Below, piece by piece: positions 30,127-39,715 of a DNA stretch of 64,000 nucleotides. The position numbers and the translations under genes were made by a program. The first letter of the stretch is position 1. Each line of letters opens with the position of its first letter. The notes beneath the pieces are model-generated. The model worked only from the letters and a program-made list of their open reading frames with translations, did no database searches and was not told where the DNA came from. The DNA is from Hyaloscypha bicolor E (Eukaryota > Ascomycota > Leotiomycetes > Helotiales > Hyaloscyphaceae). The DNA is taken from assembly GCF_002865645.1 (NCBI RefSeq), contig NW_020194589.1, positions 2,393,750 to 2,457,749 of the forward strand, in the 5' to 3' direction.

Positions 30127-33100
30127 TTCTAATTAATCCAATTTTCGGGAAGTAGTTTATTATAAGGTAATTAAGCCATTAATAAATAAAACTACTAATA
30201 GCTAGAGTATTAACTAGAAGAAGCACCTCTACTATTACTAGGGTAACCTAGTTAGGTATCTAGGAAAGCGCCTAGTTAGCTACTCTAGCTACTGCCTAAT
30301 TAAGAGAAGAAAGTGGAACTCAGATATTTCTAGAACTAGCTAGTAGGATAATAATAATAGAGAAGCTAGCGGCAGCTCGTTATTATATTACTAAGTTAGA
30401 AATAGAGATATAATAGAGAAAGAATCTAGAGGATCTAGAAGCTTAGATTTATTATCTTAAGAATATTTGGGTACCTATTATAGAACCTATTATACTACCG
30501 GTAATATATTTGGTTTATAGAACTCTAAAAACCCGAGAATTACTAACTTATAAGGAGAAGAGTATTAAGGAAGCCCAGAACTTCTTTTACTAGGCAGAGC
30601 TAAAATAGTATAAAAATAGCGGAATTACCTGGGCTATAAATATAGTAAAGGTTATATATTATACTTCCTACTTTAAGGATATAGCTAGAAATATCTAAAA
30701 GTATAAGAAGTAATTAGTAAGTATTAATATTATAGATTAGGAGATCTTTATTAAGTTTATAAAGAATTCTATCTTAGATCCAAAGAACTATAATAATAAT
30801 GCCCTTACTAAGTTTAAGGATATAAAATAGCGGCTAGGTTAGAGTATTTAAAGCTTTATATCCTACTTAAATAGCCTATTAGATAACTTAGGATATACGG
30901 ATTTACTATAAGAATAGAATAATTTATTTAGTAACTTAAGGCAGGAAATTTGGGACGAGATTAATTACTAAGGAAATACTTTATAAAAAAAAGAGAAGCT
31001 TATTTCTATAGCTATAAGAGTCGAGAATAACTTGAACTAGTCTATTTAATATAAATATAATAATAAGCTAACGGGTTAATAAAAGAAAGGAAATTAGAGA
31101 GAAAAAAAAGGAAATAATAAAGAGAAATAGAAGAGAAGTATATTCCTATTACGAGGTTTATATAACCGGAATAGTAAAAGTATAGTAATAGGGTCTAATA
31201 TAATACCTATATTAGAATCTATAAAACCGGATATAACTTGCTTTATTTACTAGAAAAAGAGTTACTATATTATTACTTACCTAAATTAGGGAAAACCGAC
31301 TTGCTATAACTATAATAAGTTTAGCTATAAGATATATAAGTACTTAGAACTAAAGAAGCCGGGAAATAAATATATTCTATAGTAATTATACTTATTTATA
31401 TTATAGAGAGCAAGGCCCCTAAAACGAGAATAGTAATTAAGGTTATTATTAAGATAAGAAAAAGTAAGTAAAGAGTTAAAATATTAGTTAATTCGGGTAT
31501 AGAGGCTAATTATATAAAGAGGAAATTAGCCTTAAATATAGGTATTCTATTAATATTAAGGGTAACTTCCTTGTCTTTACTAGAGGAAAGAAGGATTTAT
31601 TTATATAGAGATTATATTCTTGGGGTTATTATCGAGAATATACTAGGGAACTAAAAAAAGACTAATATATACTTTATATTATATAATTTTAATCTGAACT
31701 ATATTAATATAATACTTGAATTCCTATAGCTTTACTAGGTTAATTCCCTAATTTCTTTTAGGGAAGTAATATAGAAATACTAGATTTAATTATAAAAGAT
31801 TAAAGTTCTAAATACTAGGAAGTTTACTAAAGTAATAAAGTATAAAATATATGTTTTTTTATTAATTATCTATTCTATAATAAATAGCTAAAGAATTACT
31901 ACTATTATTATAAATAAGATAGCTATATTTCCTAGAAAGTATTAGGACCTTTTCCGAGTATTCTCTATAAAGGCTATAGATATACTGCCTAATTACTATA
32001 TAATAGAATATTATATAGATCTGGAACCAGGATCCTAATTACTATATAGTTCTATATATATTTTATTAGAAAGAGAGCTTAAAGTTTTTCGGGAATATCT
32101 TAATACTAGCTTAAAAAAAAGTAAATTCATTATTTTACTAGCCTAGCTAGTATTCTAATTATATTTATTCTAAAGAAAAAAGGCGGCTTATATTTATATA
32201 TTAATTACCGGAATCTAAATAGGATTACTATTAAAAACCAAATACTATTACTATTTATTAGTAAAATAATAAATAGGCTTTATAAAATAAAGATATATAT
32301 AAAGCTAGACTTAAAGAATACTTATTATTAGTTATAAATACGAGAGGATAATAAGTAAAAAATAGTATTCTAAATATATTATAGATATTTTAAATATTAT
32401 ATTATATCTTTTAAACTATCTAATACTCTAGTAATATTTCAGGTATATATTAACTATATACTAGTAGGCCTTATAAATATTATTTATATAATTTATCTAA
32501 ATAATATTTTAATTTATTTAAAGAACCTAGAATAGTATATAATAATAGTCTAATATATACTCGAGTAATTATAATAATACTAGCTCTTTATAAACTTAGT
32601 AAAATACGAGTTTAATATAAAGAGAGTAAAGTTTCTGGGATTTATAATTAGCCTAGATAATATAGAAATAAAAGCTAGCCGGATTATAGCTATTAGGAAA
32701 TAGCTAGCTCTAAAAAATAATATTCGAGAAATCTAAATATTTCTGGGTTTTACTAACTTTTACTAGAGGTTTATTTATAAATACTTTAGGATAGTAAAAG
32801 AGTTAACTAATTTACTAAAAACTAGTAGAAAACTACTATATTAGTTTAGCTAGATAAATAAGGCAAATAAGGCTTTTAGGAAGCTATAAATTATATTTAT
32901 AATAGTACTAATTCTTTATTATTTTAATCTAGCCTTAAAGATTTATATAGAAATAAATACTTTAGGATTTATAATTATAGATATGATTTCCTAGCTCTTT
33001 AGTAAGAAAACGGAAGCCAGATAATATCCTATTACTTTTTATTTAAAAAAGATAACTATAATTAAGAGTAAATATAAAACATATAACTTTAAACTCTTGG

Positions 33101-36100
33101 CTATTATTCTAGTATTTCATACTTAGTAATATTACCTAATATATATCTAGTATATTATTATTATTAAAATAAATTATAATAACTTGAAATACTTTATAAC
33201 TAAGAGAAAACTAAATAATTAATAGATAAGATAGGTAAAGAAGCTAATTATCTTTAACTTTATCTTAGAGTACTAGCCGGAATATAGTAATTCTACTAAT
33301 AGGCTATTAAGGAGGCTAGACTTTATAATAGATATAAATAAAGATACTTTATTATTTATACTTTATAATAAGCTATAGAATACAGAATAGAGAACCCTAT
33401 AAGTAGCGGTAATAGGATACTATACTATTCCTATAATACTATAATATAAAGCCTAGGAAAAAAAAGATAAGTATTTCTCAATTAGTGAGATACTAAGAAA
33501 TTCCGAAAAGAAAGTCTATTTTAGTAATAGAATAGTACTAGAGATACTATTACTTAAGCCTATTACTAATATAGCTAGTTATAAATAGTATATATTATAG
33601 ATTCTAGCTATATAAATAGCTAGATCCAAAATAATATATAAGGAAAGTAAAGAGATATTACTTAAACTACTATTATAGTACTAAAGGTTTAATTTATTAG
33701 TATAATACTAGTAATATAAATAGTTCTTAAAGGAGACTTTTACTAGAGCTATTAAGACTTGGGAACTTAATATATCTGGGTTATTAAGATATTAGGGTAC
33801 TATTTATATACTAAATAAGCCGGCTCTTAAAAAAGAATTACTATAAACTAATTATAATAATCCTATAAGTAGGTATTTTAGTATTAGTAAGATATTAGAG
33901 ATTCTCTAGAGAAAGTACTTCTAGTAAAATATAAGAAAGAATATAAAAGACTATATTAGAACTTATCCTATATATTAATAGACTAAGGTAAAAAGATATT
34001 TACTATATAGTATACTTAGTTTATTTCTCCTCTTTTTTAAGCTATAGTAAGAAATTACTATAAACTTTATTATAAGACTATTCTCTTCTAGGTTTTATAA
34101 TAAAGTATATAATTCTATACTTATTATTATTAATAGATATATAAAAATAATATAATATATTTTAATTACTAAAAAAATCTTGGCTCCTAAGCTAGTAAAG
34201 CTATTTATATATTATATTATTAAAGACTTTAGTATACTTATAGATATAATCTCTAATAGAGGATTTGTCTTTATAAGCAAGTTTTAATTAAGTCTATATT
34301 TTTATTTAAAGGTTTAATAATAGCTAAATATAGTATTTTATCCGCAAACTAATAAATAAACGAAGAATCTAAACCAAACTCTAGAATAATACTTGAGATA
34401 CTATACTAGCTACTAGTAAGATAACTAGGTAATAAAGCTTACTTTTATAGAATTCACATATAATAACTTTATATATTTAATAATAGAAATATTTCTATTT
34501 TATATTTTATATGAATTTTATCCTAGTATTAAACTATATATTAAGAATAATATTTTAGAAAAAGAGATACTAGTAATATAGGAAAGAGTATAAAGAATTT
34601 AAATAAAATAGAAAATACTAGAGAAATAATAGTAAGAAATAATAAATATATAGAAAAAGTACTATAATAAGAAATATATTAATAAGAAGTTTAAGATATA
34701 TAATAAAGTTATGCTTTATATAAAGAATATTTAATAGTTATAACCTAGTATAAAGCTAGTAAATAGATATCTTGGCCTCTTTAAAGTTCTAAAAGTTATA
34801 GAAATATATAAATAGATATACTACTTGGAATTACTACTATTATATTAGATTTATAATATTTTTCATATTTTTTTCTTAGAACTATAATACCTGTAAGCTA
34901 GTATTATAATAGAACTAGAGCCGGTTAAGATTAAGAATAAAAAGGAATTCGAGATAGAATTTATTATAGCTTATAGGAAGAATAGAAAAGAAAGGAAGTA
35001 TCTTATTTATTAGAAAGACTACTTACTAGTAAATAATATATAAAAACTACTAAATAATCTAGAGAATATAGCTCAAGAATTATAAGAATATTTAGAAAAG
35101 AATAATATTATAATACTATTAGCTAAATAGAAATATAAAAAATAAATACTTTTATTAGAAAACTATTAAAAAACCATATATTTATTCTTGGAAAAACTAT
35201 ATAAAAATTATTAAAAACTCTAATTTCTATATCCTATAAATAACCTATTCTTATAATTACTTTCTAGTATTTTTATTATTATTTTTATTAGGATTCTCTC
35301 GAGAAATAGGTAGTAAATTAGCCTATAAAGCTATTAGCTATTAGTAAGAAACGAGAAAAAAATAAGCTTACTTAATACTAAAAAATATTAATTATATTAT
35401 TAAAAGTACTTTATACTTATACTAAACTAGTAAGAATTACTTGACTTATTTCTTGAATTATTAAGGGAATTCATTAGTCTTAAATAATAGCTTTAATATA
35501 AGAAATATATATAGTTTAGTATAAAAGAAGAATAATAATAGCCTTCTTTCTTTTAGATAAAAAATAAGAAAGATACTTATATATATTAATAGCTTAAAGA
35601 AAGTAGTTTAATTATATTATATATATTTAAGAAATCTTAAATAGTATTAGAATAAAAAATAAAAGAAGAAATTTATAATTTATAGGATTATACTTCTTGT
35701 TCTTAGAATAATAGTAATTATATACCAAGTAATTATTACTCTTAATATAAATAAGGTCGGGAAACTTAGTAATATTCTTGGAATATTAAAGATAATAAGA
35801 GCAAATTAAGGATATAGAAGTATTAGCCAAATAGGTAATAATAGGCTAATAAGTACTAAGAGAAGTATTTATCTTAATAAATAAAGAAGTAGAAGAGGGA
35901 ATTAGAAGGGAACTTGAATAAAGTTTAAATAAGGCTTAAAGGAGCTTAAAGAAGGCTTAAAAAAGGAAGGCAAGGGATAAGGAGGAGCTGGGTATAGTAT
36001 TATAGTTAAGGAAAAGGAAGGTTAGTTAGTAGGAAAAGGGAGGCTTTTTTATAATACTCTCTCCCCGAATAGTAATTACGAATTCGGAACCGGCTCTATA

Positions 36101-36487
36101 CCAGGAATACCCAGAAAATTCTAAAAAAGGGATTTACAAATGAACTAGAAGATTGGATTAACTTTTCCAAGCTCTTGGGCCTATAGAATAATAATTTATT
36201 CGCAAATAGAGGCTAAATTAGGATTTACAAACTAATTAGGAGATCGGATAAGCTTTATATCCGATAGTATATGCTATATTCGTACTACCTTTGCAAGGGG
36301 GAATTGCCAGAGGCGATTTGCGAACTAGCTAGAAAGGATTAGTAAACTATATCCTCAACTCTATTACCTGGCGTAATAATAGGGCAATTATGGGAAGTCT
36401 TTGGGGAAAGCCCGCGGCCAGGAAAGTTTTAGGGAGATATTTGTAAAGCTATTCGCAGTTTTCCCAGGCCTCTTGGGGATAAGGGCC

Positions 36488-36502
36488 CAGAGGGGGGATT
36501 AA
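36488..36502 (+). other. Polypurine tract of copy C
   Basis: The purine run CAGAGGGGGGATTAA lies directly before the TG of the 3' LTR, the usual position of the plus-strand primer of LTR retrotransposons. It survives here because this end of the element was little touched by RIP. Confidence 0.65.
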
Positions 36503-36805
36503 TGTAATAGGTATATGTAATGGTATATGGACAGGTATCAGATATCGTAGATCTAGTTTCCTATTTTGGGTATAGCTTGCGATCGGAATCATATAGATCG
36601 TATGGGATTTCCTAATTAAGTAAAGGGCTTCGCATACCTGGCTAAGTACTAGGGAATATATAGGGAGACGCTCCTAGCTTTGGAAGGGGTATTGATTAGT
36701 CTCTTGTTGGAATTAATTCTTGGAATCAGTTACACTTGCAAGCGTCACTCCGTAGCTTACTTACCTTGACTACTTGTGTATTACCCTGCTATTACGTGCC
36801 TTACA
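36503..36805 (+). repeat. 3' LTR of copy C, little mutated
   Basis: 303 bp with intact TG...CA ends (TGTAATAGG...CTTACA) followed by the TCTAG duplication. It keeps many TG, CA and CG dinucleotides that are TA in the 5' LTR of the same element, so it is close to the original family sequence. Confidence 0.92.
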
Positions 36806-37012
36806 TCTAGGGATATCTGAGTTCTACTTCCTTCTTCTAATTAGATAATATGAAGAGTACTTAACTAGGCGCTCCCCTGGGTATCCGGTTGGGTTATCCT
36901 AGTAATAGTAGAGGTGCTTCTCCTAATTAATACTCTAGCTATTAATATTTTGTTTATTAATAGCTTGACTACCTCGTAACGAACTACTCTCCGAAGGTTA
37001 GATTAATTAGAA

Positions 37013-37338
37013 TATAAGGTACGTAATAGCAGGGTAATATATAAGTAGTCAAGGTAAGTAAGCTATAGAGTAACGCTTGCAAATATAACTAATTCCAAGA
37101 GTTAATTCTAATAAAGACTAATTAATACCTCTTTCCAAAGCTAGGAGCGTCTCCCTATATGTTTCCTAGTACTTAGCCAAGCCTGCAAAGCACTTTACTT
37201 AACTAGGAAATACGATCCCATGCGATCCGTATAATTCCGATTGCCCGTATGATTCCGATTACAAGCTTTACCTAAAATAGGAAACTAGATCCACGACATC
37301 TGACACCTGTCCATGCGCCATCACGTGTGCCTATTACA
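37013..37338 (-). repeat. 5' LTR of copy B, little mutated
   Basis: 326 bp, ending CCTATTACA and followed by the CTCAG target copy. Compared with the 3' LTR of copy C, reverse-complemented, it has an extra 18-bp tandem unit (ATTCCGATT core) and 5 more bases. It marks the edge between repeat island and gene space. Confidence 0.88.
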
Positions 37339-37747
37339 CTCAGATAGGATATCTTTTAGATTACGATTAGTAAAGTCTCTTATATTTAAATAGGTAATAG
37401 CCTTCTCTATTTCTTTAACCAGGCGCTCTTCCTCTTCCTAATATTTCTTTTCCCTTTTTAATTATACTACGGATAATATATTTATTTGTTTTTAATTCCT
37501 TTCGATTTGGTATAACCTATTTCGCTTATATTCTCGTAGCCTTTATTTCTCAACTTCAAGTACAGAAGGCCAGGATCGCGAAGTTACTATTAATATAGTT
37601 TATCCCGATACTAGTAATTATTCTTGCAAAAACTGCAGGGTTAGTATAAGTGAGCACGGTACACGTATCTGGAACCGTGGAATTGGCTATGGGGTCGGTA
37701 TTCTGCGTCCTGAGCGCCTCCAGAATAATCTCGAGGGAGTTACTCGA
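37339..37747. other. Unique spacer at the island edge
   Basis: First non-repeat sequence after copy B. It is still T-rich for about 150 bp and then of ordinary composition. I see no gene, repeat or RNA in it; it may hold the 3' untranslated region of the doubtful minus-strand gene next to it. Confidence 0.6.
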
Positions 37748-38582
37748 CTAATCGAGAACCGGCCGCTTTATATTAATAAGCTCATTCGGTGGGAGAGAAC
37801 CAGTGGTAGTTTCGATGCAATCCGCACCGGGGTCGCTTGTAGGAGCATCTCCTCCAGCAGTGTATGGGGCGGTCATATTATTCGAGTGATCTTCGGCAGA
37901 TACGGTAGTCGTCCCCGTAGTGGTCTCCGCTATCGGGTTGCTGCTGGGAGGCTTTTTGAAGAGGGAGGAATTAGTAGACGGTGCTGCAGAAGTAGTCTTG
38001 TTCACAGGCTTTTGGATAACTTCCGACGGTGTATTTGTTGCAGGGTCGCTGTTAGGGTATTCATCGGTCGTGTCTCTGACACCATCTACTGCCATAAGAT
38101 TATCCTCTCGTTCCTATCGGCCACATCGGGAGGATAGGAAGACATACCTGGTATCTCTTGAACGCTATACTTGAACTTCTTGCGTAGCCTCGTGCCCCAT
38201 CGTGTCTACCTTGCATGCCATCATATGATCTTTTTGTACTAGACTCTATGCGGCTCGATTTGCGTAAAGTAAGGTTATTCGAGGTATCTGCGGAAGGAGG
38301 AGAATGCGGAGGAGTGTTTTGAGGGGATACGTCATCTTCTTCTCTTTGGAAAATGAAGGGGCAGGAGTTGAGGCACGCCTCTCCTTTTTATCTCTACAAG
38401 ACGTTTCTGAACTATAAACCTCAGCTTAACGATTAGGGTTCAGTAGGCTCTCGCAGCTTACCTGTGTGACCAGTGCGAAGAGTCAAGTCGTCAAGCTCGT
38501 CCTCATCGACATCGGGCATCTGCAGAGCAGCGAGCATGCTGCGGACCGCCTGTCGGACTAAATCTATCATTCCCGCGGCCAT
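37748..38582 (-). CDS. Doubtful multi-exon hypothetical gene
   Basis: Not recognised. Three minus-strand pieces could belong together. The first (38582 down to 38462) starts at an ATG, has a hydrophobic-acidic character (AALQMPDVDEDELDDL) and ends at a good donor (CACACAG, then GTAAGC). A middle stretch (about 38400-38150) is rich in Ser/Pro/Arg, but its good reading frame changes near 38205. The last piece (about 38089-37748) is joined over a 50-60-nt intron (GTATGT...GGCAG) and encodes a Ser/Thr/Pro-rich, probably disordered tail ending KRPVLD. The frame change means it is either a pseudogene or wrongly modelled. It lies 410 bp from the transposon island and points into it. Confidence 0.33.
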
Positions 38583-39321
38583 CGTTGCTAGGAATGACGC
38601 AAGCGTGGAATGGTTCTGTAAAAGATTATGCGCAGGAACTGATGATCGAAAAGCTTCTCTATCTAAGTTGAGATGCCACAACTGCGTTTCTAGGCACAGC
38701 TTTCAGCCTCAGGCATCCATCGTACCGGGACCATTATTACTAAGCAATTAGTCAACCCGGAATGCATGTTAAATCATGCATTCGACTGCTCTTATCACGT
38801 GGGCTCATTGTCAAGTGAATTGGAGGGAAGAAGGAAGAAGCCCTGCGCGCCTCTGGAGCAGGTCATAAGTTGTAGTATTGTCCTATTCAAAATGCAAATG
38901 ACAGATAACAATCTTGAATAAAATATTTTGATATCTCCTTTTTGCATGCAAGATCATGGTTGGCGAAAACCTAGGATTGTTTAGAACACAGTATTGTATC
39001 CTACCTCCCTTGTCTCCATAACCACTTCTCACGCCCATCAGTGTCTAGCCCCTTGGGCACTAACCCCTTCGCAGTCTTCCACCTGTTAGATGCCCCGAAA
39101 TTCCCATATCCAGCTGGGTTTTCTATCAAGCTTTTGATTTGCCGTAAAATGACACGAGATTGGACGCGAGAGTCTTTGAGTATGCATTCCCGCAGCCAAT
39201 CGAACGGCCCGAACTTTTCAGCTGAACGCAGCGCGGGCTTCGAAGTGCCAAACCCAAAGGGCGAGGCTCTACTCAACAAATCTGAACCAGATAATCTCGA
39301 GCTTCTAGACAAATTCCAAGG
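38583..39321. other. Spacer upstream of the NLR locus
   Basis: About 740 bp between the doubtful minus-strand gene and the start codon of the NLR gene. It must contain the NLR promoter. Both strands have short frames over 39001-39320, but none shows a recognisable domain. No repeat or RNA gene was seen. Confidence 0.55.
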
Positions 39322-39715
39322 ATGTCGAAAAGACTGGGCTCGACGATACTTGATCGCGTCTTGAAACGCCAGAAGTCCACGGGCCGAGAATCGAGCTCGG
39401 AGACGGCGCCCGAAATCGCGGATCCCACAACCAGGTCAGGCACAAGCTCTGTAGCGCAACAGACGGTTGACTTGTATTCCACGGAAGGAGACACCGGAAT
39501 AAGGGTCATAGCTGATCCAACTGATGCTGCTCTTGAGTATGATCCGAAATCTAGCTGCTGTGACGACCATTTCTAACCTATGTCCTAAATAGTATCGTTT
39601 TCGTTCATGGCCTCACTGGCAATCGCGACAAGACATGGACCCACCCGAACCGAGCCTTCTGGCCGCAAGAGTTGGCACAGGATATACCAACCGCACGCAT
39701 CATGGCCTTCGGCTA

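Larger units (their letters stand above)
1..36060. other. RIP-degraded AT-rich repeat island
   Basis: The whole stretch is extremely AT-rich, with TA everywhere and TG and CA nearly absent, while some CG and GG/CC survive. That is the dinucleotide pattern left by repeat-induced point mutation, which turns CpA into TpA on both strands of duplicated DNA. No open reading frame here is credible as a gene; the longest is a 73-codon chance frame at 20495-20716. The content is stacked LTR retrotransposons described separately. The pattern is seen directly; RIP as the cause is established knowledge of Pezizomycotina. Confidence 0.93.
29824..36805 (+). mobile_element. Ty3/Gypsy chromovirus copy C, nested in copy B, plus strand
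   Basis: A 6,982-bp element of the same family as copies A and B, inserted in the opposite orientation. TCTAG flanks it on both sides (29819-29823 and 36806-36810). Order along the plus strand: 5' LTR; gag-like part with two zinc-knuckle remnants (about 31233-31283 and 31298-31346) in which several Cys and His codons now read Tyr; a protease remnant near 31490 reading N-S-G where D-S-G is expected; reverse transcriptase with Y-L-N-N at 32494-32505; RNase H near 32940-32990; integrase core about 33940-34290; a chromodomain remnant at about 34942-35100; then about 1.4 kb without recognisable coding and a purine tract before the 3' LTR. Many TAG/TAA codons sit where Trp or Gln would be expected. 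It is inactive. Confidence 0.9.
17302..37338 (-). mobile_element. Ty3/Gypsy chromovirus copy B, complete, twice interrupted
   Basis: Full-length minus-strand element: 3' LTR 17302-17627, internal region 17628-37012, 5' LTR 37013-37338; both LTRs are 326 bp. It is flanked by CTTAA (17297-17301) and CTCAG (37339-37343), a 5-bp target duplication in which the left copy has suffered two RIP-type transitions. Two elements are nested in it: D at 19944-25969 and C at 29824-36805. Without them it is about 7.0 kb, matching copy C. The reverse transcriptase motif reads Y-L-D-N at 27666-27677 on the minus strand. All coding frames are closed by stops. The right end (36811-37338) is much less mutated than the rest. 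Confidence 0.88.

Noticed and set aside
36060..37338. Possibility that the GC-richer segment is a host gene
   Set aside because: It aligns throughout with the 3' region and LTR of copy C and the 5' end of copy B; it is less-mutated transposon sequence.
39001..39364. Overlapping 103- and 107-codon frames on opposite strands upstream of the NLR
   Set aside because: No recognisable domain or splice structure, and they mirror each other; the plus-strand one might be an upstream exon but nothing supports it.
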